Shown here in pieces: positions 33,512-45,370 of a DNA stretch of 64,000 nucleotides; the stretch's first letter is position 1, and each line of letters begins with the position of its first letter. Made by a program: the position numbers and the translations under genes. Source of the stretch: Mikania micrantha (taxonomy: Eukaryota > Streptophyta > Magnoliopsida > Asterales > Asteraceae); the NCBI GenBank assembly GCA_009363875.1, contig CM018696.1, positions 93,022,215 through 93,086,214 of the forward strand, written 5' to 3'. Below the pieces are notes generated by a model. That model worked only from the letters and a program-made list of their open reading frames with translations. It made no database searches and was not told the origin of the DNA.

Positions 33512-35056
33512 AAGTGAAGAAGTAATGGAATGATGGTATGAAAAGTGGAAAGATTGGTGTTCATTGATGAACATCTTGTACAGCTTCAACCTCCTCTTCA
33601 AAGAGGGCAAGATAGGATCATGTTGTAGTTTTATTAACCACATTGACCACCATTACATATTTTCCTCACTTATATTTCTTATTTTCGGTCTAATATTCAT
33701 TTTATGCCAGTTTTTAATTTTTTTTTCCTTTGTAAGATGTGTTTTCACCATCTCAGTGGCGTCTGATTGCTGTGATACAAGGTTATGCACTTGTGCTTGT
33801 ATGAGTCTGAGTTTAAGAGGAGTTTTAATAGTTTGTAGTGTTGTTTCATTTGCTGACATATGTAACTATTTCATGTAAAGTAAGCTCTTTTAAGAATCAC
33901 CCTGACCTCTAGCATTAATGATGGAAATAACAAAAAAAAAAAAGGTCACAAGCAATGAAATTCTTTTTAGAATCTTATCTTTTTTGTTTTTTAGTCATGT
34001 TCACCAGCTTATCGAACAAGCAAGTCAAAATTATCAACTCCTAAGATATCAAGAAATGTCATTGCAAACATCCTATTTAAAACATCATATCAAAACTCAC
34101 ACAAAAACCCGTCTATATAAAGAAGATACAAACTACCATGGTTGTAAATTTAAACTACGAAGAAAAAGTACACGACAAAACACCATACCAGAGGGCAGAG
34201 ACACACATCAGATGTAGCAAGTTTTAATTTACAAAATGAAAATCGAATGATAAAACACATACAAGAACAACTCTCAAAGACTTTTATTATAGCATAAAGG
34301 CATACCTCGTTATAAAAGAGATTACCTCATTATCGTGAAACCTGAAGACATAATATCAAGAAAACTGACTGCAAATGCACACACAAAAAGAAACACAACG
34401 TTAATAAAAAAACCCAAACCAAAACATTAGATAAAATTAGCAAAACAATACAGAAATTAAAAAAATGATACTAAATGGTTACTAATTCATACGGATATAA
34501 TCCAACAAAACAACATCTTGATCCATCTTGGCACCAACATATGTATCAAAGGGTTCCTACCTTGCCTAAGCCGACAATCACTGATCCAACAAGCTCTATA
34601 AGCCGGCTGCCCTCCGGCCACCATACTAGCATAGCCTTTATAAGCCTTGTGAATTATGATTGTTTCTATTCACTTGTCCGTTATGGATAGCATCTCGAAC
34701 AGAACTCTTAAATTTTAGATTCAGAAAATCTAATCCTTTTTGTGAAATCATGGGATCTCCTTTTGTCATTTTTATGTCAACATATAGAGTTTTTTTCAAC
34801 ACAAAAGTTACAAAACCAATAACATTAAATTCCAATCAAATAAACGAAAAAACTACAAGTAAAGCCTTAAAACATGACAATAATTGACTAATCAAAATGC
34901 ACGACGGCTTTCACATATCCATCAATAAACAAACACATTGTCCAAAGTAACACGATAATTGTAGATTGGATATCATTCATACATTATTCAAACGAAGTCA
35001 AAACACAAACCCTTCCATTATTAGGGGTATCCCACACCCATAGGATTGGATTAAGA
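33512..35056. other. 3' regions between convergent WAPL and epoxide hydrolase genes
   Basis: 33512 to about 33880 is probably WAPL 3' UTR. The remainder is AT-rich. On the minus strand, 34556-34482 follows a CAAGGTAG acceptor-like sequence and is open for 24 codons to a TAG; less AT-rich sequence extends to about 34840. It could be a last exon or a gene remnant, but I recognise no family. Polyadenylation sites cannot be fixed by eye. Confidence 0.35.
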
Positions 35057-36897
35057 TCAACCATGCTTACGAAGAAAGGCGATTATTAGCGTGTTTATTT
35101 TATCCGGAAACTGTTCTTGAACGAAATGGCTTCCTTCAGGCACATGTTCTACCTCCAACTTGGATGCAAAGTGATGGATCATTCCACTTTTTATGACATC
35201 CTCAACCCCTGGAAACTTCAAGAAATAATCCTTCTCCGGGACGACAAATAACATCGGATTCTTGATTACAGGATCTTGTATGTCGTCGTACACTTCATCA
35301 ATAGACCTATAACCACACCATTCACAAGAAACTAAATTCATTAAATTATATTTGTTCAAGTATGTTAATAGTACTTTTATGCCCAAATTGCATGAGTTTT
35401 TATCTATATTTCCGTAATCATATATATTATATAATAATGTTTTTAAAGAAGTATGATTTGAAAAATCATATAATTTTATAAGGGTTTGATTTTTATTTTT
35501 TTTTTTATAAAGTTTAAAGACTCTTACGCTCTGTTTTCGAGTTTATTAAAAAAAAAGAAAAGAAAAGAAATGAAATGGAAGGGAATAAGAAAAATTTTGT
35601 GTTCCTAAGTTTCAATTAGCAAGGGAAAAGAAAAGAAAATAACACATGTCGTGTTTCCGAGTTTTATTTAAGCAGAGAAAGGAAGTGAAGTATAAGGAAA
35701 ACTAGGCCAAATTACCTAATTTTCTTTCCTTCCGATTTAGAAGGAAATGAAATGAAAGAACTTAATTCTTTTGTTTTCCTACGCTCTTGTTTCTTTTCCA
35801 AACTTTTCCACTATTTTCCTTTTTGTTTTCTCTTTTAATAAACGCGGGACTGATCGTTAAAAAAATCATGTCTTGTTCATTGGTGGTTCACCGGTCTATG
35901 TATCCACAACCAACAGCCCATGATCAGGGCATGTAAAGAGTACTTGACTGGACCGGTTGTAAGCCTTGTTCTTGGTCTGACCGGTCCAACTAGCGAGTCT
36001 GGTTGGGTTTTTAGAAGACATTTTACCTGTAGGGAACTTTGAGGGGGTTAAGAAAACCAGACTTCTCGTACAGAGATCCGTAGACGGAAATGTCCTCCTC
36101 GGTGAGCCATGAAGGTAAAGGGGTAGATGAATCAACCAAATCCATAATCTCCTGGTTTTCACCGGCAATTGGAATTTCATTTCTTGAAAACAAGATGTAT
36201 ATGTTTCGTACAATAGTTTTCGCATCAAAACGCCCAAAATCAGCTTCAGCTCTTCCAGGTTCCTACCAACAAATTGTTAACTTGTAAATAATATATATGA
36301 TGCTTGCAGCGTGAATGAGAATCAAAAATTAACATATCGTACCCTCCATCGATTGATATAGAACCCTTCCGGCAACAACGAAAGGAATGTCGGAGGTACG
36401 AACGGCGTATGTGGTATTCCAAGTGATATCACTCCGGTTACCCTCGTCGGGTACCGAATCGTGAACAAAAAACTTGGTCTAACCCCTGCGTCTTTCGTGA
36501 CAATGAAGATCTACAAAAATGATTTCGTGACAGTCAAGTCAAGGATATTAGATGTAATTTCGTTGTTTATGATGAAACGAACGATTCTGTAATTACTTAT
36601 AGCACGTACCTTATCAATGCCGAGGGAGTCAATGATAGCGAGAAGATCTTCGGAGATGTCGGAGAATGCAAATTTCTCAGTCACCGGAGGTGGATCTGAG
36701 AGCCCGTAGCCTCGACAATCCAAGGAAATAGCTCGGAAACCGGCATCTGCGACGGCAATCATCTGGTGGCGCCAACTGTACCATATTTCCGGGAAACCAT
36801 GCACGAAAACCACCACCGGTGAGGACTCGTTGCCGACCTCAGCTAAGTGAATCTTCACGCCGTTGACCTCCACAAATTTGTGCGCGACTCGATCCAT
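35057..36897 (-). CDS. Soluble epoxide hydrolase, alpha/beta-hydrolase fold, four exons, about 313 aa
   Basis: It hydrates epoxides (for example fatty-acid epoxides) to diols, probably in cytosol or peroxisome. Exons: 36897-36610, 36510-36343, 36262-36027, 35306-35057; all junctions are GT-AG and keep frame. HGFP at residues 33-36 is the oxyanion motif. The nucleophile is Asp103 in VTKDAGV (plant relatives have a similar KDFG form). Lid tyrosines are Tyr147 (GFYINRW) and Tyr217 (YGSLYEKSGF). Asp257 (EKDYFLKFPG) and His291 (EGSHFVQEQF) complete the triad. Length fits plant family members (about 310-325). The last intron (36026-35307) is AT-rich with a GAAA-type purine stretch. A decayed exon 3 copy lies at 53545-53778. 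Substrate cannot be told from sequence. Confidence 0.93.
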
Positions 36898-36948
36898 TGC
36901 TGCTTGAATATATTTCTTAATTTAGTGAAGATTCAAATCAATGGTGAT

Positions 36949-36957
36949 TTATTTATA
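36949..36957 (-). promoter_or_regulatory. TATA box of epoxide hydrolase gene
   Basis: TATAAATAA on the minus strand lies about 52 bases before the ATG at 36897, giving a short leader. Confidence 0.55.
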
Positions 36958-37860
36958 CACAAAATCGGGGAGTGAATTGAACCTTGAAACACGTATTTCA
37001 AAAGAACTTGGGTGAGGACCTAACTTTTTTATTTTAAAAAATTAACAACATTATACGTTTTAAATAAGTTTATACAAGGAGTACGGTCTTATCTGATACT
37101 CACTGATTTTATAATAATTGTTCTTGTATATGTCTCGTACAAGATGTATAAGACTTAATACTAAAAATTTGTTAAATAATGGTTGGTGAATTCTTGATGT
37201 ACCTACCTCCTAACTAAATATATTAGATGTATACTTTCTTTAATAAAGAGGTACTATTAAGTTATGTGTAATGATATGTGACCATGTCATGAGGGGCTAT
37301 GGTCATGCACCCTTAGCTCCTCCCTTTCCTCACTACATAAGCATGATCAAGGCGTGAGGGACACATACTTGAGGGTGGTCATTGGATCTCAACTGTTGGA
37401 ACCAATAAAAAACAATGTTATCGTTAGAAAAAAGAATAATGTTTTTTAAATCACTATAAGTTAACCATCCAACTCTTTATACCACCATTCATCGATCTAA
37501 AAATATAATTTTATAATTATTAAATAATAATAATTATACGATATTATTGAATTATATTTTTTTATTATTTAACTAATGTAACATATAAATGAGTTTGAAT
37601 TTAAATGGTTCAGATTTAAACTGTTTGTTTCAGCAAAAAAACACATATAAATGGAATGAGAATGTCTGAATGGAAAAAACGAGCGGCTGGTTCAGCACAT
37701 CACCGCCTTTGTTCGTGGTACCGTCGCACCCATCGTCACATTTCTCCGCCGCACCGACGCACACATCTACTATTTGACGACCGACACATGATGACCATTT
37801 CCACGAAAACCGAACACTAAAACCCTAACCGTGTTTGCTTAGAGAAGGCAAGGATTTTGT
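36958..37860. other. Upstream AT-rich region with repeat pieces
   Basis: 37261-37500 starts GTTATGTGTAATGATATG and continues through CTCACTACAT, GTGAGGG and later AACCATCCAACTCTTTATAC. A diverged relative lies at 53044-53300 with the same order of landmarks, so this is a dispersed transposon family. 37585-37860 carries AAATGGTTCAGATT-like words and a CCG-rich stretch before the LUC7 fragment. Confidence 0.45.
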
Positions 37861-37864
37861 TCCA

Positions 37865-37936
37865 ATGGATGCAACAAGGAAGCAACTAGATGTGTTGATG
37901 GGAGCCAATCAGGATGGTGACGACAGTGACCGGTGA
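37865..37936 (+). pseudogene. LUC7-like U1 snRNP gene fragment (N-terminus only)
   Basis: An ATG at 37865 opens 23 codons reading MDATRKQLDVLMGANQDGDD and ends at TGA. Plant LUC7 proteins, U1 snRNP splicing factors, begin MDAxRKQLDVLMGAN, so the family call is strong despite the short length. The leader includes GCTTAGAGAAGGCAAGG before the ATG. Nothing of the rest of LUC7 (zinc fingers, RS tail) follows. It lies between AATGGTTCAG-like and CATTTAATGATTGAG-like repeats that may be ends of a gene-capturing DNA transposon; that part is inference. Confidence 0.75.
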
Positions 37937-38465
37937 AGGGATGACGAAGATCGAATACGAGGGACAACGAAGACGAGGGACGTGGGCCTTAGGGTTTTGT
38001 GACATACAAGGTATTTTGTTTTTTTAATTCAGATGATCAATGAAACAATATAACTGGTTTAACATTTAATGTTTCATACCCTTCTAATCATTTAGCATTT
38101 AATGATTGAGACGTTAACAAAAGACCCCTACTTAGAGTAGGTGTGTGAATAAGATACCCTTTAAAAATATATATATACATCCATGTGGTTATCTTATCAT
38201 TAATTCACTTCTAATTTCATTCACATGTTTTATTTCATTTATGATTTATGGCTTTTTTCATGTGATTCGACATAGAGTCAAGACAAAAATTAAATGTGAG
38301 TCTCGTTCCCCTATCATTTTTTAGCTGACGCCCAATCAATCACTTTTCGAACTTTTACACTAACATAACAATTGAGGTTGGTACATGCATTGGTATTGAA
38401 TTACACAAATTCAGGGATCAGGTTGGGTCCCTTATTCTTGGTGAAGGTGATGTCAATGTTTCCCA
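37937..38465. other. AT-rich spacer before the LINE
   Basis: 38030-38115 contains TTTAATGTTTCATACC and CATTTAATGATTGAG words, similar to the family at 53891-54030. The stretch 38318-38370 (GACGCCCAATCAATCACTTT) has loose relatives at 44083 and 49595. The last 50 bases may be LINE sequence upstream of the second ORF. Confidence 0.4.
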
Positions 38466-41400
38466 ATGAATTATTTATCTATAAATCTGAGGGGGGTTAA
38501 AGACCCACGAAAAGCTTCCTGGATTAGGAGCTTGAAGACTTGTCATGGTGTTCATTTTTTATCTATTCAAGAAACTAAGATGGAGAATGGTTCTGATATT
38601 AAGGTTAATTCCTTTTGGGGATCTCCGAAATTTGAATTTGAGCTGGTTAATGCCACGGGTCGATCAGGTGGTCTCTTATGCATCTGGAATCCTGGTACGT
38701 TCATAAAAACTGGTGTTATCAAGAATAGGTATTTTTTAATTATCAATGGGATTAGCTGTAGTTCTGGGTTGGCTTTAAATGTGGTCAATGTCTATGCACC
38801 TAATGATCCAATTGCAAGAAGAATGGTTTGGAATGATCTTCTTCAGATTCGCTCAAGTTACTTGGGGCTCTGGATTTTCATGGGGGATTTTAATGAGGTT
38901 AGATCACAAGATGAGAGGCTTAATACTGAATTCAATGCTCTTAATGCGTTCCTCTTCAATAATTTTATTGAGTCAGCTGGTCTGCACGAATATCAGATGG
39001 GGGGACATAGATTTACTTATATGAATGATACTGGGGATAAATTAAGCAAACTTGACAGGTTTCTTGTTTGTGATGATTTCATTAATAATTGGCCAGATGC
39101 GTCCGAGCACTTGCACGGGATTGCTCAGACCACAGACCAATCCTATTATCCACTGTTCCTATGGATTTTGGGCCAACCCCTTTCAAAGTCTATAATTCGT
39201 GGCTGGATCGTCCTGGCCTTTTGAAGCACATTGAATTCTTATGTAAATCATTTACTTTCAATGGTCCTGCTGACTTGGCTCTTGCAACTAAATTAAAACA
39301 TATCAAATTTGGTATTAAGGATTGGATTGCAATTGATCGTTCTATTGTGGAAGGGCAATTGAAATTATTTCGTTCACAGGTGGATAAATTGGAAGCTATT
39401 GCTGAATTAAGGCCTCTTACCCATCTAGAAATGGAATCAAGGGTGGCTGGAAAAAAATTTATTCTTGAGTATCAAAAACGACAACAACAGGACTTGCAAC
39501 AAAAGTCCAGAGTGAGATGGGCTCTAGAGGGTGATGAGAACTCAAAATTTTTTCATGGTATCATTAATTCCAATATTAGTAATAATCGTATTAATGGTTT
39601 GGTTCTTAATGGGGTTTGGGTTAATTCACCTTCGGTTATCAAGGAAGCAGCATACGATTTTTTCTCTAAGAGATTTTTGGAGCCTTTGCCACTAAGGCCC
39701 AAATTACTTTGCCCCAATCTTCCTCAATTATCTGAAATGGATGCTTCAACACTTATTCAACCTTTCTCCACTTTGGAAATTAAAGCTGCTATTTGGGAGT
39801 GTGCGGGGGATCGAGCTCCTGGACCTGATGGTATTAATTTTCACTATCTTAGAGTTTGTTGGGAATGGTTGCAACAAGATTTCATCAAAATGTTTGATGA
39901 ACTTTTTTCTAAGGAATATATCAGCTTGGGTTGTACCTCATCATTTATTGCATTAATTCCTAAAGTCAAAGATCCTTTGGGATTTGCTGATTTTAGGCCT
40001 ATTAGTTTAATTGGTTGCATTAACAAGATCATTTCTAAGGTTCTTGTTAATCGTCTTAAACTGGTGATTACGGGGCTTATCTCAGAGGAGCAATCAGGTT
40101 TCTTGGCTAACCGTAGTATTTTGGATGGTCCCCTTATTCTTAATGAAGTTGTAGCTTGGTTGAGGAAAGTGAAAATCAAGGGTCTGATTTTTAAGGTTGA
40201 TATTGAAAAGGCATTCGATTCCTTAAACTGGGGTTTCCTAGAATCTATTATGATCCAAATGAACTTTCCGATTAAATGGAGAAAGTGGGTTCTCTCTTCT
40301 ATTTCGACTGCCCGTGCATCAGTTCTGTTGAATGGGTCTCCCACCAGTGAGTTTGATTGTTTTCGGGGTCTTAGGCAAGGAGACCCGTTGTCCCCTTTCT
40401 TTTTATTTTAGCTATGGAGGCTCTCTCTGGAATTATGAAGAAAGCTTGCTCAATTGGGTTATTTCAAGGTATCTCATGTGGTATTGGAGGTCCAAGTCTA
40501 TCTCATCTTCTTTATGCCGATGATGTAGTGTTCTTGGGAAAATGGAATCGCTCAAATGCTTTAAATATTCGTAGAATACTTAGATGTTTCTACCTTGTTT
40601 CTGGGCTGAAAATTAACTTGGTCAAAAGTTGCTTATATGGTGTTGGAGTTTGCGACCAGGAACACGAGGCGATGGCTGGTGTTATTAATTGTAAAGTTGG
40701 TCATTTTCCATTCAAATATCTTGGGTTGCAAGTTGGAGCAAATATGAACTTGGTAAGGAATTGGAAGCCTATTTTGGACACTTTTCAAAGTCGATTGTCC
40801 ATTTGGAAAGCTAAACATCTTTCCTTTGGTGGTAGATTAACCTTGATTAAATCTGTGCTAAACTCACTTCCCACTTACTACTTTTCTCTTTATAAAGCTC
40901 CTGCCCAAGTTATTGATCAGCTTGAAAGATTGCGTAGAACCTTTTTTTTGGGGGGGATCAGGTGATAAAAATAAAATAAACTGGGTTTCTTGGCAGAAGG
41001 TGGTGTCCGCTAAGGAATTTGGTGGCCTAGGTCTTGGATCTCTTCGTGAAACTAACCTGGCCATGCTTGCAAAATGGTGGTGGAGATTTAAGCTGGATAA
41101 ATTCAAGCTTTGGAGAAACGTAATATGGTCCTTACATCATCAATCTAGATCATGGTCCTTCATCCCGGCCAGAATTTCCCATGCGGGGCCTTGGAAACAA
41201 ATCTTTAATCTATCTAATGTCTTATCTTCTTATGGGATTAATCTTAATGCATGTTTTATTGGCATTATGGGATGCGGGGTAGATATTAGATTTTGGATCG
41301 ATACTTGGTTGGGATCTGCTCCATTATTATGTCAATTCCCATCTCTTTTTGCTCTTGAGGTTTCCAAGTCTTGCTCTGTTGCGGATAGACTGCTATGGTC

Positions 41401-42124
41401 TTATGGTAGAAATTCTTGGTGTTTTTACTGGAAAAGAAGGCCATCCACTCAAGCTGAGCTAGATGAGCTGCATCTCTTAAACTCTAAATTGCAGTACATT
41501 CAACTCTTTTTGCGTTCGGATCAATGGTCTTGGGCTCTGGATGGTTCTGGGGTTTTCTCCATCTCTAGTCTGAAACAAAAAATAAATGCTTACAGTCGGC
41601 AGCTCTCTGATTTTCAATTTTTTTGGAACAATTGGATTCCTAAAAAGGTCGGTTTCGTTGCTTGGAGGGCTGAAATGGACCGACTTCCTACTCTTACAAA
41701 TTTGAGGATTAGAAAGGTGTCTTTGCAATCCACTTCATGTCCGTTCTGTGATGGGTTTAATGAATCAACAGATCATCTTTTTGTGGAATGCAGTCTTGCT
41801 CAAGAGATTTGGGATTATGTTTCACAATGGTGCAAGATTCAGCATATATATGCTTTCAGTTGTAGGGATTTGGTGAACATTTACAGATCCATTCCGGGTG
41901 TTGCAAGGTGGAAAAAAGCTGTCCATGCAGTGGTTTTAGTTGCAATATGGTGTATGTGGCATGCAAGGAACAACAAACTTTTTAACAACGTTCCGATTTC
42001 TATTGTCAGGATAAAGGAAGAAATAAAGTCTCTGGCCTTTCTATGGATTCGAGCACGCTCGAAGTCTCCTCAACTAACTTGGGATGATTGGGAATCGTTT
42101 AATCTTCATTGTTTGGGGTTATAA
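38466..42124 (+). pseudogene. LINE ORF2 (endonuclease-RT), broken by three frameshifts
   Basis: An APE-type endonuclease occupies 38466 to about 39150, with QETK, GDFNEV and SDHRP-type motifs, the last in the next frame. A frameshift near 39100 leads to the frame open to 40411, with RT blocks (APGPDG, FRPISLIG, DIEKAFDSL, RQGDPLSP). A second shift near 40400 (T-rich run) leads to the block with YADD at about 40516. A third near 40945, in a run of T then G, leads to the C-terminal part with a CCHC-like finger (CPFCDGFNESTDHLFVEC) ending at 42124. Two breaks lie in or next to homopolymers, so slippage or sequencing error is possible. Confidence 0.9.
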
Positions 42125-42226
42125 TTGGTGATTTTTGTAATCTGGTTTGCCTTTGTAATCTGGGACTAAACTCTTAGTCTCTTTTTTATAATTTAATGTT
42201 TGTTGGCCGTTCAAAAAAAAAAAAAA
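38466..42226 (+). mobile_element. L1-type LINE retrotransposon, 5'-truncated
   Basis: Endonuclease plus RT plus C-terminal zinc-finger coding sequence is followed by a 3' UTR ending TTGTTGGCCGTTC and a poly(A) of about 14 (42213-42226). No ORF1 is seen upstream, so the copy appears 5'-truncated; its start is taken at the first recognisable codon. No target duplication was found. Confidence 0.9.
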
Positions 42227-43846
42227 TTCCAAATATAACCCTATAAAAATGGTTTTATTATTATTATTTTGTTTATAAACAATAATAATATAATTTATTC
42301 ATCATTAATTTTTCTTGTAAGCGAAAATAAAAGTTAAAACACTAAAAACTATTAATATAAATTATTATAAATCAATGGTTATAGTTAAAAAATTGTACCA
42401 TATTTGCAAAAATCATACACTTATAGGTACACCATATTTACGAGAAACCATACACTAACACTATCAGGAGTGATAATTTGTTGTCGAACCCAATTAAGTG
42501 AAACATATATCATTGATATTCGCAAATTTGTGAACAATTCGATCCATTGATGATTTAATTACTTAGTTTAATAACGCTACAAATGTTAATTAACACAAAG
42601 ATAAATTAAATGTCCAGTTTGTGCAAATTATTTTTTAAAAAAAGTATGTTTCTTAGTTATCTAAATTCATTTACATAAAATTTTATATAGAGTTAATTAC
42701 ACAGATATGTTTATTTTGCATTACTGTTTTCAAATTTCAAAAATTTACCCTGATGGATTGAAATGCTTGTAAAAATATAATACAGGTGATCTATGTAAAG
42801 AATAACTGTTAGTTTTGGAGTTATATATTCAAATATATAAAATGTATTCATAATCCCATCCTTTTCTTGAGGCCGGTCTTAGATTCTCACTTTAGGTTGG
42901 TTGGTTGCCACAACTTGTGGCAATGATTCCTATAGATATTGCGGGTTAAGAGCAGGCAACAAAAGCAACCGACAAATGGACAACCAGAGGAGGAGAGGTC
43001 ACCAGAGGCATCAGGATGATCCACCATAACATTCACGACATATTTACATAGCATGAGATTGTGCGCTAAAGGCATACCGATATCGAGCCTCCTCCCCCAC
43101 CTCTACCCCAATAGTATCCGGGGGGTAACATAGCTTGTATTTTGTACTTAAATTCCAAAATTATGATTACATTTTATGATCAGCATTGTATTTTTGTTAA
43201 TTAAATTTGTAATATGTGTTGTATTATTTTGTATTTATAATTAATTTGATTGTACGATAATCTAATAGGAAAAAGTAAAACAAAAGTTGTTTGTAAAAAA
43301 GAACCGAAATGCTGATTAAGATTTTTAAAAATAATAATTTTATCATTAAAATAATTAGCGTTGTGTTAGTCTTACAAAAAAAAAATTGTTTGTAAACAAA
43401 TAAATTTTTTTGAACTTTCTATAAATAATAATCGTTACTCAAAACCATTATATATAAAAACAATTAAATTTGTTTTATTATCAAATATTATCATTTTTCA
43501 TAACAAAAATTAAAGAAAATTACCTTTTATAGCTATACGTCATGTATAACTCTATACTCTACGTGTAACATTACATTTTTACCCTTCTATAAGTGAGAAA
43601 ATAAGTGAAAATATAGATGCTGTATAGCTCTGCATTATGATTGGTGCAAACATTATGTTAGTGAGTTTTAGGTTGTTTGTCATCATATCCTATGTGCATC
43701 GTACAATATTGTACGATGTGTCTAGCCAAGTTGACGTGTTACAACTTTTGGAGCCTAAATGCCACCTATAGACTCAAACATAACGTATAATGTCGATGTG
43801 TATTAAAATATGAAAGTTAAATTTGCAAATAAAGCAAAGCCAATAA
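42227..43846. other. AT-rich intergenic DNA, nothing recognised
   Basis: Short GC-richer patch at 42870-43130 with no extended frame. No RNA gene or paired repeat was seen. Confidence 0.5.
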
Positions 43847-44054
43847 GAGTATGTGTAGTGAGGCGTGAGAAGGACCTAGCCACCCTCCATCACGCGCTCA
43901 CCACTCACAATTCCACTACACAAGGGGTGTGACCACCTTCACGGCGTGAAGGAGGAAGAAAGGAGATAAAGGAGGCTTGATGAAGAGGTGATGGTTTTTG
44001 TTGCTTATGCGACGTCTATGTGGAGTGATATGTATGTGATCACTACACATAGTC
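43847..44054. mobile_element. Tourist/Harbinger-like MITE, relative of the WAPL intron 1 MITE
   Basis: Ends GAGTATGTGTAGTGAGG and, inverted, GACTATGTGTAGTGATCAC match the ends of 26992-27289 in opposite orientation. Flanks are TAA and TGA, an imperfect 3-bp duplication. About 208 bp. Confidence 0.65.
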
Positions 44055-44632
44055 TGACATTCCCCTGTAATTTTTTAATTAACGCCCCTTCACAATCGAT
44101 CACTTTTTGAATTTTTTACACTACATAAAAAATGAGAGTTCATAATACAAATGGTATTATTTTCCTGTGTATAAACAAAATAAAATAATTTATTCGTTAT
44201 TAAAATCAACTATAAATCAATGAGTTATACTATTAAGGGGATGCTCAAATGAGAGCAATTTAAACTTGATAATTAAAAGAACCAATTTTGACCACAAATT
44301 TAGAAGGGTATAAAAGTAACCTCCATTATTTTAAAAGGATTTTACTTTTGTTGCCCTTAAAATATGTTGTTCAAAATTAGTTCTTATGGTTCCTTTGTTG
44401 TCGACCTCATTTTTCCTGTTTATAAACATAAGTCTACCCTCGAGCCTCTGTTTCTTCCCGTGTAAACCAATTCCGTTTGATGACAGTCAATTCCGCCATA
44501 GACAATCCTCTGTTTCTTTCGCTAGAAATCCATTCTGCCATATTTTTGCAATTCCCCACCAATTCTTAGTCTTTAATATATTTTGTGATTGAGTTAAATT
44601 GTAAAAAATTATTCTACATTCATTTCACCTAA

Positions 44633-44740
44633 CTAGTTTTTTCTTCCCGCGTGTTACGCAGATGGGCAAACTAACTGCAAACCCCGATAACAATAATGTC
44701 TACACACTTAAAAACTCTAAAACAATGAAAAAAACTATGC
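44633..44740 (-). mobile_element. Possible Helitron 3' end (minus strand)
   Basis: On the minus strand, TGCGTAACACGCGGG (a short hairpin) is followed by GAAGAAAAAA and CTAG before T (44636-44633). The stem is weaker than in the other ends, and the body and 5' end are not defined. The region 44055-44632 to its left shows no gene. Confidence 0.4.
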
Positions 44741-45130
44741 CTAGCAACATAGGCGGGTTGGGTTGGGTAACGAGTCAGAACGGGTGCGGGTTATGATGGG
44801 TACAGGTCAAGACGGGTTTTAAGCAAAATCTATTTGGCTTTAAACGTGTCGTTTTAAAAAAAAATAATTTCGTTCAAGTTAAAATGAGTTGTAGCTAAAT
44901 AAATAGTTTATTTGAATAATTTTTTATTGATTTTCTCATTAAATATTTTACTGATCATTCTTACCCATTGAAATCCATTATGTTCACATGGTTTTTAAGT
45001 TGTCCATCTTGACCCGTTTTGTGTTGAGGTGTTACTTATCTCAACCCATATTATGTCTTAATGTTACCCATTTCAACCCCAAATGCAATAATTGTTTACC
45101 CATTTCTATCCATTTATCTTGTTATGGATC
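44739..45130 (-). mobile_element. Second copy of the WAPL-intron-2 transposon, without the SINE
   Basis: The reverse complement follows 27776-28490 through GGGTTGAAATGGGTAAC, GGGTCAAGATGG, AATGAGAAAATCA and CGTTACCCAACCCAAC. It lacks the 280-bp SINE, so it shows the pre-insertion arrangement. Confidence 0.6.
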
Positions 45131-45370
45131 ATGATTGACATGTATAAAAAAACAAACAAATTGAGTTAGGTCCTGCTTTGAACTTGGGTCTTCGGTGATG
45201 ACATCATCACCAATATATAATTTTATTTATTAATGTGGGTCCTCTTTTTTAAAAATTAGCCATTGAAAAGAGGGGAGGCATCAGAGGCATGAGGGCCGCT
45301 GTCGGGTGGAAATAGGCACCGTCGGGGTTGGGGGCGGTGTGCCCACCAGGCCTGCCGAATGGAGCATTCT

